Shown here: in pieces, positions 9,387 to 17,423 of the stretch
Numbering within the stretch: the first letter of the stretch is position 1
Layout: each line of letters begins with the position of its first letter
From: G965262015 sp965262015
GTDB taxonomy: Bacteria; Spirochaetota; Leptospiria; Turneriellales; CBDBES01
Direction: 5' to 3'
DNA length: 64,000 bases
NCBI GenBank assembly: GCA_965262015.1
Contig: OZ253494.1
Span: forward strand, 186,001-250,000
Notes under the pieces: generated by a model
What the model was told of the DNA's origin: nothing
Seen by the model: only the letters and a program-made list of their open reading frames with translations
The model's database searches: none
Made by a program: the position numbers and the translations under genes

Positions 9387-10715
9387 TCATGAAGGTGAGG
9401 CTATCAGGTTTTTAATGTGACTTACTAAATTATCTAGGGGAAGGGTAGTTTGTTGTTCGTTTTTCATGTCTTTTATCACTACCATGTTTTGTTTTTTTTC
9501 ATTTTCCCCTTGTAGTACAATAAATGGTATGTTCCTTTCATTTGCTTCTTTAAACTGTTTACTTATTTTATGTCTACCTAAGGGAAGGTAGACATAAAGA
9601 CCTTGTTCTCTTAGATACATGGCTAGATGGTTGGCTTGTATATAGCTCTCTGTGCCAGGAAATGAAGCAATATATACTTGTGTTTGATTAGAAAGTTGGG
9701 GTAGAAGATGGTTACTCTCTAAAAAATTTTGGAATGTTACATCACCCATCCCAAAGCCAACAGCATTACATTCTTTATGGCCAATCTGGTAGACTAGTTT
9801 GTCATATCTACCGCCACCAAACAAAGAACGTTTATTTTCTGGATGTTGGTCAAAAATTTCGAATACTAGTCCCGTATAATAGTCAAAACCTCGAATGATG
9901 GAAGTATCTAACTGAAATAAGTGATCTTGTTGAGTTATTTGGTTTAATGTGCTAATTAACTCTTTCATATAATCTACTGCTTCACACTTGGCAAACTTAG
10001 GTAGTAGATTTACTTGGTTATTGTTGATTTGTAAATAATTATGTACTAGGCCAATCTGTTTATCACTAAGATGTTCATTTTTAAGCAGTGTTTCAAAAAC
10101 TTCTACACTGATTTTTTCTTTTTTATCTAATATTCTAGTAATGGCTGTATAATTAGCTTCTGGTATATCTAGTATATCTTTTAAAAAAAAGCGGGTAAGT
10201 TCTCGATGATTAAGTTTCACAATAAAATGTTTATGGTTTGCGCCAAATTGTTCTAACATTTTTACTGCTACTGTCAAAATTTCTACATCTGCCCAAAAAG
10301 GATCAGGTGCACCAAAAATATCTACATTGACTTGCCAGTGTTCTCGAAGTCTTCCCCTTCCAGGCTGTTCATATCTCCATAAGTTTGGTATGGAATACCA
10401 TTTAATAGGTTTTTGCATGGCATGAAATTGTTTAGCCACCATTCTAGCTAAGCTTGGCGTCATTTCAGGGCGTATTACAATTTTACGGTCTGCCTTATCT
10501 GTAAATTGGTATAGTTGTTGATTAATAATTTCTTCAGATGTTTTTAATAAGTATAAGTCTAATGATTCAATTAAAGGAGCATCTACTTTGCTATAACCAA
10601 ATTGTTCCAAGCAATTACGAATTTTTTGAAAATACCAATCCCGTATTTGCATTTCCTTGGGATAAAAATCCCTGGAACCTTTGTATGGTTTTGTAGAAAA
10701 TTTAGAATTGCTCAT
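9387..10715 (-). CDS. hisS: Histidine-tRNA ligase
   Basis: HisRS charges tRNA-His with histidine. The 442-residue class II synthetase has motif 1 around KPYKGSRDFYP, motif 2 in WRYEQPGRGRLREHWQVNVD, and the histidine-specific elements RGFDYYTGLVFEIF and LFGGGRYDKL. Motif 3 follows at VGFGMGDV. A C-terminal anticodon-binding domain (about residues 340-440) separates it from the regulatory paralogue HisZ. It lies downstream of gatA with a hairpin between them. No Shine-Dalgarno site precedes the ATG, and TTGATA plus an AT-rich -10 lie just upstream. Confidence 0.95.
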   Translation of the reverse strand: MSNSKFSTKPYKGSRDFYPKEMQIRDWYFQKIRNCLEQFGYSKVDAPLIESLDLYLLKTSEEIINQQLYQFTDKADRKIVIRPEMTPSLARMVAKQFHAMQKPIKWYSIPNLWRYEQPGRGRLREHWQVNVDIFGAPDPFWADVEILTVAVKMLEQFGANHKHFIVKLNHRELTRFFLKDILDIPEANYTAITRILDKKEKISVEVFETLLKNEHLSDKQIGLVHNYLQINNNQVNLLPKFAKCEAVDYMKELISTLNQITQQDHLFQLDTSIIRGFDYYTGLVFEIFDQHPENKRSLFGGGRYDKLVYQIGHKECNAVGFGMGDVTFQNFLESNHLLPQLSNQTQVYIASFPGTESYIQANHLAMYLREQGLYVYLPLGRHKISKQFKEANERNIPFIVLQGENEKKQNMVVIKDMKNEQQTTLPLDNLVSHIKNLIASPS

Positions 10716-10733
10716 CTTATCATATTTGATTTA

Positions 10734-10764
10734 GAAGCCTAATATCAACTAAATATTAGGCTTC
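10734..10764. terminator. 12-bp perfect hairpin between gatA and hisS
   Basis: GAAGCCTAATAT (10734-10745) pairs with ATATTAGGCTTC (10753-10764) around a 7-nt loop that contains the gatA stop codon. No clean T-run follows on the minus strand. The loop and downstream arm also contain the TTGATA that could serve as -35 for hisS. It may be a terminator, processing site or operator. Confidence 0.45.
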
Positions 10765-12173
10765 TTTGCGGGAAAAGCTTTTTCAATTAGACTCGACAAA
10801 GATAATAAAAGATCTTCTGAAAAAAAGCTACCTTGTAATTGTATACCCATGGGTAATTGATCAAAGGGCCCAGGAACAGACAAAGATGGTATACCCGCTA
10901 AAGAACTACCTGTTGTTAATTCATCGGAAAGATACATTTGTACTGGATCGCCAATTTTCTCCCCCAATAGAAAAGCCTCGGTAGGAGTTGTTGGTAATAT
11001 AATTACATCTATTTCTTGAAATAACTTAGAATAACCATGTTGCATTAGCCGTCTGATTTTTTGAGCTTTTTGGTAAAAAGCATCATAATGACCACTAGAA
11101 AGTGCAAAGGTACCTAATAAAACTCTTCTTTTGACTTCTTCTCCAAATCCTTTTGTTTTTGTTTCTTGATATAAACTATTTAATGTTGCATCAGTTTGCC
11201 TAACGCCGTAGCGTACACCATCAAAACGACAGAGGTTAGAAGAAGCTTCACTCGTTGCTGTGATATAATAGCTGGGTACAGCATATTCTTGATAGGGGAG
11301 TATAATTTTTTTAACCTCTTTTACACAGGGTGTATTTTTAATGAATTCAATGGTTTGCAGAAATGACTGTTTAACTTTATCACTACATTTCTCCATGATG
11401 TGTTCAGGATAGCCAATCCGGATATTTTCTTTTTTTTCAGTCTTATAGTATTTAGTGGGTATACTAGTAGCATCATGTGGATCAAAACCTTTAATCATAT
11501 CATACATTAGGCGAACATCTTGAGAGTTTTTACCGATAGGGCCAATTTGATCTAGACTAGACGCAAATGCAATCAATCCATATCTAGAGACAGTGCCGTA
11601 GGTGGGCTTTAGCCCTACCACTCCACAGAAAGCAGATGGTTGCCTAATAGAACCTCCCGTATCTGATCCCAGACTAATGGGTATCATATCAGATGCAACA
11701 GCACATGCTGATCCACCCGATGAGCCACCTGGAGTGCGATTTTTATCGTATGGATTGCGAGTGAGTTGTATGGATGAATTCTCTGTGGATGATCCCATAG
11801 CAAATTCATCCATATTTAATCTTCCCAGTGGAATCATTCCTTGAGATTCTAACTTTGTGATAACAGTGGCCGAAAAGCAAGACCTATATCCTTTGAGTAT
11901 TTGTGAGGCACATTCGCATAACATATCTTTTTGGGCTATGTTATCCTTGATACCAATGGGAATTCCATCAAAGGGAGATAGAGAACGTTTAGCTTTACGT
12001 CGTTGATCTGATTGTTTAGCTGTTTCCCAGGCTTTATCTTTAGCTACATCAATGAAAGCCCCAAGTTTTTTATTATATTTATCAATGGTTGAAAAATATT
12101 TTTCTAACAAACTAGTGGAAGTAATACTCCCCTCACTGAGAGCTTTACTAATTTGATCCAAATTATCTAACAT
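10749..12173 (-). CDS. gatA: Glutamyl/aspartyl-tRNA amidotransferase subunit A
   Basis: GatA is the amidase subunit that releases ammonia from glutamine or asparagine for conversion of Glu-tRNA-Gln or Asp-tRNA-Asn. The 474-residue protein carries the amidase-signature triad: Lys76 (PIGIKDNI), cis-Ser151 (PGGSSGGSA) and nucleophile Ser175 (DTGGSIRQPS). The VGLKPTYGTVSRYGLIAFASS block then follows. gatC and gatB are not adjacent, since only 48 nt separate it from the upstream gene. A good promoter at 12212-12185 places transcription next to the ATG. Confidence 0.94.
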   Translation of the reverse strand: MLDNLDQISKALSEGSITSTSLLEKYFSTIDKYNKKLGAFIDVAKDKAWETAKQSDQRRKAKRSLSPFDGIPIGIKDNIAQKDMLCECASQILKGYRSCFSATVITKLESQGMIPLGRLNMDEFAMGSSTENSSIQLTRNPYDKNRTPGGSSGGSACAVASDMIPISLGSDTGGSIRQPSAFCGVVGLKPTYGTVSRYGLIAFASSLDQIGPIGKNSQDVRLMYDMIKGFDPHDATSIPTKYYKTEKKENIRIGYPEHIMEKCSDKVKQSFLQTIEFIKNTPCVKEVKKIILPYQEYAVPSYYITATSEASSNLCRFDGVRYGVRQTDATLNSLYQETKTKGFGEEVKRRVLLGTFALSSGHYDAFYQKAQKIRRLMQHGYSKLFQEIDVIILPTTPTEAFLLGEKIGDPVQMYLSDELTTGSSLAGIPSLSVPGPFDQLPMGIQLQGSFFSEDLLLSLSSLIEKAFPAKKPNI

Positions 12174-12184
12174 ATACTATTCAT

Positions 12185-12212
12185 ACTATAAAACATGATG
12201 GTACCTTCCCAA
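12185..12212 (-). promoter_or_regulatory. Promoter of gatA
   Basis: On the minus strand TTGGGA (12212-12207) and TATAGT (12190-12185) are separated by 16 nt. The gatA ATG begins 11 nt after the -10, leaving almost no leader, and no Shine-Dalgarno site is seen. Confidence 0.5.
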
Positions 12213-12221
12213 TAGTATCCT

Positions 12222-13211
12222 CTAACGTAAATAAATATCACGGTTAATATAGTGAATATATTCAGACCAGTAATATTCATCACTCATTTTATGTGTTTTC
12301 TTGGCATTGCTAAAAATAAATTGTGAACTATCTGTAGAATCTGCAGCATGTACTAAATAAGCCTCTAAAAACTTTGGTTCTTCAATAGCTCCCCATATAC
12401 GTTTACCTTGATGTGATAAAATAATATGTTCTAATTTAAGGCGTATAGTGGAATCCATATCCACCATATTTAATTTTTCCTGAAGACGCTCATAGCCCAA
12501 AAGGGTATGACCCTTCAGTTTGCCTTCGGATGAATGATGGATGTCAAATAGATAGCTATATTCATCTACTTTGCCAATATCATGCAATAACGCACCAGTA
12601 ATAACCAGATCCCGGTTAATATGATGAAAGATCTTTGCATAAGCATCCACTAACTTAATTACATTAATTGTATGCTCTAGTAAACCACCAATGTACGCAT
12701 GGTGAATGAAACGAGAAGCTGGTGCCTCCAAAAACAACTTCATAAATACCTTGTCTTCAATAAAAAGTGAGCAAAGCTGTTTTAAGGATTGGTGTTGAAT
12801 TTGATTAATCGTGTTTTTGAGGCTCTTATAAAGTATGCGTCTGTCAAAAGGAGTGCGCTTCCAGAATCGGCTCATTGAAAATTGCTTATTTGTTTTTTGT
12901 ATCTTAATCATTCTACACTGTAAAATCTCATTATATAGCTCTAAAATACCTGATATTTGTACTATATCTGTTGCCTTGATTTGTTTCGTGATGTCTTTTA
13001 CTTCTTGTACAGAGCCAAAAAAAATGCCTGGTAAGTGGCCTGTTTTATCTGTGAGAAGCATGGTTAAATATGGTTTATTTGCTTTGCTAATATTTACTTT
13101 GATATTTTTTACTAGGAAATAAGCTTCTTCTACTAAGCCTGGCTTTATATCTATTAGATATGGCAAGGCATTGTTGTCTATGTGTTCATGTACCATGGAG
13201 TTTCCCTTCAT
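12222..13211 (-). CDS. YhaM-like OB-fold/HD-domain 3'-5' exonuclease
   Basis: The 329-residue protein has an N-terminal OB-fold nucleic-acid-binding domain (about residues 25-115) and a C-terminal HD metal-dependent phosphohydrolase domain. The HD domain shows HHAYIGGLLEHTINV and GALLHDIGKVDEY. This is the architecture of YhaM/CBF1 exoribonucleases, so trimming of RNA 3' ends is likely. The start overlaps the crcB stop (TAATG) after a GAGG site, indicating coupling. A second ATG at 13196 preceded by GAAGGG is an alternative start. Confidence 0.82.
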   Translation of the reverse strand: MKGNSMVHEHIDNNALPYLIDIKPGLVEEAYFLVKNIKVNISKANKPYLTMLLTDKTGHLPGIFFGSVQEVKDITKQIKATDIVQISGILELYNEILQCRMIKIQKTNKQFSMSRFWKRTPFDRRILYKSLKNTINQIQHQSLKQLCSLFIEDKVFMKLFLEAPASRFIHHAYIGGLLEHTINVIKLVDAYAKIFHHINRDLVITGALLHDIGKVDEYSYLFDIHHSSEGKLKGHTLLGYERLQEKLNMVDMDSTIRLKLEHIILSHQGKRIWGAIEEPKFLEAYLVHAADSTDSSQFIFSNAKKTHKMSDEYYWSEYIHYINRDIYLR

Positions 13212-13564
13212 TACCTCACGAGTAATCTACCTAATAAGACTAGTCCAATGCCCATTACATTATTGGCAAGCAAATAAGCTATGAAGAGGCTCCATTTACC
13301 TTGTTCAATTAAAGATGCACTTTCATAGCTAAAAGTGCTGAATGTAGTTAAACCACCTAAAAAACCTATAAGTATAAATTCACGAAATATGCTTTTGGGG
13401 TATAGGACTAGTGCTATCATGCCGATTATAAAACTACCCAATAGGTTGACAATTAACGTTGGTAGTAAAGTATTTTGGGCATATCTTGTACAAACTAGAG
13501 AAATAATATATCTGAACACGGTGCCAATACCCCCACCAAAAAAAATGATTATCCATTTTACCAT
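13211..13564 (-). CDS. crcB: CrcB/Fluc fluoride channel
   Basis: CrcB forms a dual-topology dimeric channel that exports fluoride. The 117-residue form beginning MVKWIIIFFGGG is typical. It has the N-terminal GGGIGTVFRYIIS helix, NLLGSFIIGMIA and GFLGGLTTFSTFSYES, with four membrane segments. The frame extends seven codons upstream to a GTG at 13585, but the family N terminus matches the internal ATG. Only one copy is seen. I found no match to the fluoride riboswitch upstream. It overlaps the downstream nuclease gene by one base. Confidence 0.9.
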   Translation of the reverse strand: MVKWIIIFFGGGIGTVFRYIISLVCTRYAQNTLLPTLIVNLLGSFIIGMIALVLYPKSIFREFILIGFLGGLTTFSTFSYESASLIEQGKWSLFIAYLLANNVMGIGLVLLGRLLVR

Positions 13565-13682
13565 AGTTTTCCATAATATCCACACTTACACTAGGGGTAT
13601 TGCATAAATAAAACAAAAAGAAAGTTGGCAAGTTACAAAGAGATATTGCCCTCCCTATGAGTAGACTTAAGCGGATAGAGTA

Positions 13683-14723
13683 ATGTTATTAAAACAGCGA
13701 CTTATATGTAAATTTTTATTTTTTATACTCTTTGCTAATAGTATATTATATGCCCAGACAAATACAGCTGGAGCATCCTTTTTGAACTTAGCGACTAGTG
13801 GTCATGAATTTTTCTTGGGTGCATCTAGTAGCTTACAAGGTTTGCAAGCATTAAACTATAACCCATCTGCAATAGCCCAAGCTCCTTCTAAACCATCTTA
13901 CTGGGATTCTTTGTTTAGTTATCGTTTTATTGATAATGATATTATATTTACACACTTTTCGTTAATGTATAAGTTACCATCTATATATGGTAGCTTTGCT
14001 ACATCTTTCTCTTTACTTTACTATACAGGCATCCCCAATGTAAGTGCGGGTAATGTTGTATCCTCCTCCCTAAAATCATATTCTCTTTCTGCGGGTTTGA
14101 GTTATGGGGTTGTGTTGCCTTATAATATTGACATAGGTGCCAGCGTTAAGCTAGTACAGATTCGTTTAGCTGATTTTGATGCACAAGCCCTGGCTACGGA
14201 TATCAGTACTCGTAAGAGATTCTTATTATTCAATGGCGATACAATATGGTTTTCTTTAGCTGCAAATAATTTAGGTACCAAATTACGCTTAGATGTAGAA
14301 AGTACATCATTACCTACTCGATTTCATTCCTCTGTTAGCTATGTAATGAATTCTAACTTACCGTATTGGCTTACCGTAACGTTTTCGTTCCATACTTTTT
14401 ACTTTTTAAGTCGTGCTTACTCTTTAGGGACGGGTATTAAAACTAATTTTAATATAACAAGTAATAGTCTGTTCTATGTACAGAGTAGATATATTTTTAA
14501 TCAATTGCATTTGTTTAGCGTGGGTTCAGGTATAAACTTTCATTATCAAAGTGTATTTGTTGATGTACTTGCTGGCGTAGAACCAGTACATGCATTAGGA
14601 CTTAATTTCTATGCTTCATTGTCATTGCAGTATCAGTTAAGCTGGCAAGGTATACTGGATATACGAACAATTAGTAGTGGCCCAGCCGAAGAAACAGTCC
14701 CAACTGAAGCAGTGGAACAGTAG
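13683..14723 (+). CDS. UPF0164/PorV-like outer-membrane beta-barrel protein
   Basis: The 346-residue protein starts with a signal peptide (LFFILFANSILYAQ). It then shows the UPF0164 pattern: AGASFLNLATSGHEFFLGAS, a LNYNPSAIA element (family NPAGL) and alternating aromatic/hydrophobic strands to the C terminus. A short acidic tail ends the protein. Proteins of this family are outer-membrane barrels found mainly in spirochaetes and PorV-bearing phyla; cargo is unknown. The gene is monocistronic or pairs with the next one. Confidence 0.75.
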   Translation: MLLKQRLICKFLFFILFANSILYAQTNTAGASFLNLATSGHEFFLGASSSLQGLQALNYNPSAIAQAPSKPSYWDSLFSYRFIDNDIIFTHFSLMYKLPSIYGSFATSFSLLYYTGIPNVSAGNVVSSSLKSYSLSAGLSYGVVLPYNIDIGASVKLVQIRLADFDAQALATDISTRKRFLLFNGDTIWFSLAANNLGTKLRLDVESTSLPTRFHSSVSYVMNSNLPYWLTVTFSFHTFYFLSRAYSLGTGIKTNFNITSNSLFYVQSRYIFNQLHLFSVGSGINFHYQSVFVDVLAGVEPVHALGLNFYASLSLQYQLSWQGILDIRTISSGPAEETVPTEAVEQ

Positions 14724-14769
14724 CCTAAGATTACTTTAAAGGAATTAGCATCAGGTAAATAAAACTATA

Positions 14770-15207
14770 ATGTCTTGGATATGGTATTTTCTTCCACTTC
14801 TTGCTGGGGCATGCGTTTGCTTTCAGAGCATGATCAATAGCTATTGGAATGTTAAGCAAGGTATACATGCACCCATTATGATTAATGGACTTATGGTGGC
14901 ATTGTGCAGTGTATTATTTTTTCTATTTGGTAGCCCTATTTCATTGAGGGATAGTATGGGTAGCTTACAGCCATGGGTTCTATTCAATGGTATTCTAGGG
15001 TTTACAATTATTACAATTATTGCCTATTCAGTACCCAAAATAGGAGTAACGGCCGTGGTCGCCTTGACGATTCTAGCCCAATTAAGTATCGGTTTATTAA
15101 TGGACCATATAGGATGGTTACACCTAGTTAAAAGGAGCCTGAGCGTATACAGATTATTAGGTGTGGGTATGGTACTATTAGGTTCTTTTTTGATCACTAA
15201 GTTCTAG
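14770..15207 (+). CDS. DMT-superfamily YdcZ-like membrane protein
   Basis: The 145-residue protein has about five hydrophobic segments. It matches the YdcZ/DUF606 half-transporter pattern, with an N-terminal GACVCFQSMINSYW (family GxxxxxQxxxNxxL) and a C-terminal GVGMVLLGSFLI. Members are thought to work as dimers or pairs, with unknown substrates. The stop is followed after 21 nt by the end of a convergent gene. Confidence 0.75.
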   Translation: MSWIWYFLPLLAGACVCFQSMINSYWNVKQGIHAPIMINGLMVALCSVLFFLFGSPISLRDSMGSLQPWVLFNGILGFTIITIIAYSVPKIGVTAVVALTILAQLSIGLLMDHIGWLHLVKRSLSVYRLLGVGMVLLGSFLITKF

Positions 15208-15228
15208 TATACTTTCCATTGCAAAATT

Positions 15229-15645
15229 TCAAAACGTATCTTTCCTTTCTAATATAGTAGCCATAACAATCATACGTTGTTTTGCTGTATATTTGCGCAA
15301 TTTATGATCTAGCTGAGGTAGTTTATCAGTCTGCATTTCCTTTTCAATTGTCGGATCACTTTTTTTAGTATCCACTTTGTTTGGCATTCTAGTGTTTTCT
15401 GGTGTTAAGAGATCATCTGACATACCAACCACAAACGGTTCTTCATCACTTGCTTGCTGGTATTTTTCCCAGCTTTTTTTGAGAACATCCTCAACTGTGA
15501 TCCGCACAGGTTCTTTAGGATAGATTTTTTCAGGCATCACATCCGTTGGTTTGGGTCTTTTCCGGGTAAAAATAACATCTGCAATATACAGGGCAACCAA
15601 AACAAGTAGCCAGATAGGCACATCTGCAAAAGTAGGGTTAATCAT
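15229..15645 (-). CDS. Hypothetical single-pass membrane protein
   Basis: This 138-residue protein has one N-terminal membrane segment (about residues 9-26, PIWLLVLVALYIAD). A charged, Pro- and Lys-rich soluble tail with no recognised domain follows. It lies 4 nt after the TlpA-like gene and is probably cotranscribed with it and meaB. Function is unknown; an envelope-associated accessory role is only a guess from context. Confidence 0.65.
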   Translation of the reverse strand: MINPTFADVPIWLLVLVALYIADVIFTRKRPKPTDVMPEKIYPKEPVRITVEDVLKKSWEKYQQASDEEPFVVGMSDDLLTPENTRMPNKVDTKKSDPTIEKEMQTDKLPQLDHKLRKYTAKQRMIVMATILERKDTF

Positions 15646-15649
15646 ATCA

Positions 15650-16180
15650 TCAAAGAGGCAAATACCGTTTTAAATCATCTAATGTGATAGAGGCAAGAAT
15701 TTTTCTATCTAGAATCCACTTATCATGTATATTTTTACGCATGAATATGGTTTCAGGGAAACCATTCACCCTAAATGACGAGATTATTTTTTTGTTTGCC
15801 GCATAAACAGGATAGGGTAACCTATATTTTCTAGCAAATCGTTTAACCGACGCATAAATTTTAGTCTCTGACACTGGACCAGCTACCAAAATATCTAACA
15901 TAGAACCAACTGCCATAAACCTGATAGAGTGATTATGTGAGATATATTGCATATAATATTTCTTTAAAATAGGCAACTCTTGAATACATGTGGTACACTT
16001 TGGAGCAAAAAAATGTATCACAAGGTATGATACATTCTTTGGTAGACTATCTAAATTAAATGTTTGTACATTATCTATCTTTGTTATGTCCACAAAATTC
16101 ATATCTGGTTGCCAAAAAACAGATTTTTCTACACAGGATAACATACAAAGTACAAGAAAGATATATATATTACGAAACAT
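15650..16180 (-). CDS. TlpA-like thioredoxin-fold lipoprotein
   Basis: The 176-residue protein has a short signal ending at Cys16 (LVLCMLSC), a plausible lipobox. A thioredoxin fold follows with the redox motif in FFAPKCTTCIQELP (Cys62, Cys65). The cis-Pro region FRVNGFPETIFM and a C-terminal strand complete the TlpA/ResA pattern. It would reduce disulfides in the envelope, possibly for cytochrome maturation, but no cytochrome assembly gene is adjacent. It overlaps the end of meaB by 11 nt. Confidence 0.8.
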   Translation of the reverse strand: MFRNIYIFLVLCMLSCVEKSVFWQPDMNFVDITKIDNVQTFNLDSLPKNVSYLVIHFFAPKCTTCIQELPILKKYYMQYISHNHSIRFMAVGSMLDILVAGPVSETKIYASVKRFARKYRLPYPVYAANKKIISSFRVNGFPETIFMRKNIHDKWILDRKILASITLDDLKRYLPL

Positions 16181-17156
16181 GTTTTTTAATCAAATGTGTT
16201 GCCTCTTCTAATGCAGCATCAAAATTCTCTATCCTCCTGTCACTAAAAACCTTGGAGTGTTCTAGTATATGAAGTCCAAATGTACCATACTGGTGGTATA
16301 TCTCTTGATGCAAAAAATACATGTTACGCTTACATTCATTCAACTGCGTTTTTTTCAAAATAAATTCTCCTTTAGGAAAAGTATGCAGATAGTCCACCAA
16401 CGTTGTAAGGCTATCAGAATCCAACACGCTAGTCATAAATATAGTTGGTTTTTTAGCAGAATTTATTTGAAACAATGATAGAGATTTTTCTAAATGGTTG
16501 GCACTATTTACAGCATTTATACCCTGATCACATTTATTCATGATAAAAACATCAGGTATCTCCATAATACCTGATTTAATAAATTGGATTTCATCTCCTG
16601 CTGATGGTTGCATAACCAAGCAGGTTAAATCAGACAACTTATGAATCTCAATCTCATTCTGACCAATACCCACTGTTTCAATGAAAAGAACATCAAATAA
16701 TTTTTGTAAAACTCTACTAACTTGAAAAGTATGCCTACCTAAACCTCCAAGATTATTTTCTGTAGCTTGCGAACGAAAAAAAATTCTATCATCTTTAGTA
16801 GGAAAGCGAGTACGGATACGATCACCTAACAAAGCACCTCCAGAAATACTACTACTTGGATCAACCGCCAGCACGGCAATACTAATGTCTGGTTTTTTGG
16901 CTAGGATTTGTTGGCATATAGCCCCTAATAGACTAGATTTGCCTACTCCTGGAGTTCCAGTCATTCCAATAATACAACCCCTTACTTTACGTTGTTTCTG
17001 AGTCACTTTATTTATGTAGGTGATAATATCTTTACGTTTTTTTATACTATCCATAGTTTCATTTTCGAATATAGAGATTACCCTAGCTATAGCATACTTG
17101 TCTAGTGCAAATGATTTATCCACTATTTCATACAACGTCTGTTTGTATTCATTCAT
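16170..17156 (-). CDS. meaB: MeaB/ArgK-type GTPase, methylmalonyl-CoA mutase chaperone
   Basis: MeaB is a G3E GTPase that guards and loads cobalamin-dependent methylmalonyl-CoA mutase. The 328-residue protein shows Walker A in MTGTPGVGKSSLL (near residues 66-76), LAVDPSSSISGGALLGDRIR, ETVGIGQNE (switch region) and NKCD. The mutase genes are not in the window. Methylisocitrate lyase and a citrate synthase at 56.9-58.9 kb also bear on propionyl-CoA use. No Shine-Dalgarno site; TATTAA ends 7 nt before the ATG. Confidence 0.92.
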   Translation of the reverse strand: MNEYKQTLYEIVDKSFALDKYAIARVISIFENETMDSIKKRKDIITYINKVTQKQRKVRGCIIGMTGTPGVGKSSLLGAICQQILAKKPDISIAVLAVDPSSSISGGALLGDRIRTRFPTKDDRIFFRSQATENNLGGLGRHTFQVSRVLQKLFDVLFIETVGIGQNEIEIHKLSDLTCLVMQPSAGDEIQFIKSGIMEIPDVFIMNKCDQGINAVNSANHLEKSLSLFQINSAKKPTIFMTSVLDSDSLTTLVDYLHTFPKGEFILKKTQLNECKRNMYFLHQEIYHQYGTFGLHILEHSKVFSDRRIENFDAALEEATHLIKKHVS

Positions 17157-17163
17157 GATATTG

Positions 17164-17169
17164 TTAATA
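17164..17169 (-). promoter_or_regulatory. -10-like TATTAA before meaB
   Basis: On the minus strand TATTAA (17169-17164) ends 7 nt before the meaB ATG. The -35 region is poor. The position fits a leaderless transcript. Confidence 0.3.
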
Positions 17170-17386
17170 GACCCATCGGACGGTGTAGGGTAGAAAGTAG
17201 AAGAAGATCAGTTCTATCAGAAATATCCACAGGGCAATTATTAAAAGTATTTCTACAAAGTCAATTATGGAATTTATCTAACACAGAGATCTAATAAGTG
17301 CAAGATGCCGTAAGGCTTATTTTCACACTTCAATTTAGAAGATACTGCCTTTCCAAGACCACACATTTATAATAAATAAAAAATAC

Positions 17387-17416
17387 TTGATACACTAATC
17401 ACTAAATGGTTATAGA
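17387..17416 (+). promoter_or_regulatory. Promoter of the TonB-receptor locus
   Basis: TTGATA (17387-17392) and TATAGA (17411-17416) are 18 nt apart, and 7 nt separate the -10 from the ATG at 17424. Transcription would start on or next to that ATG. This supports 17424 over 17406 as the start, because 17406 lies inside the promoter spacer. Confidence 0.6.
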
Positions 17417-17423
17417 CGTACGC

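Noticed and set aside
9371..9405. GGCTATC repeats near the hisS end
   Set aside because: They are a short direct repeat (9371-9377, 9399-9405) and not an inverted terminator; likely chance.
13586..13682. Possible fluoride riboswitch before crcB
   Set aside because: I looked for the conserved GG-rich 5' element and pseudoknot pattern on the minus strand and could not find it.
17157..17405. tRNA or structured RNA in the meaB/TonB gap
   Set aside because: There is only a small GCC/GGC hairpin near 17306; no cloverleaf or anticodon arm could be drawn.
17406..17423. TonB receptor start at ATG 17406
   Set aside because: It lies within the promoter spacer, and the signal peptide reads better from 17424.
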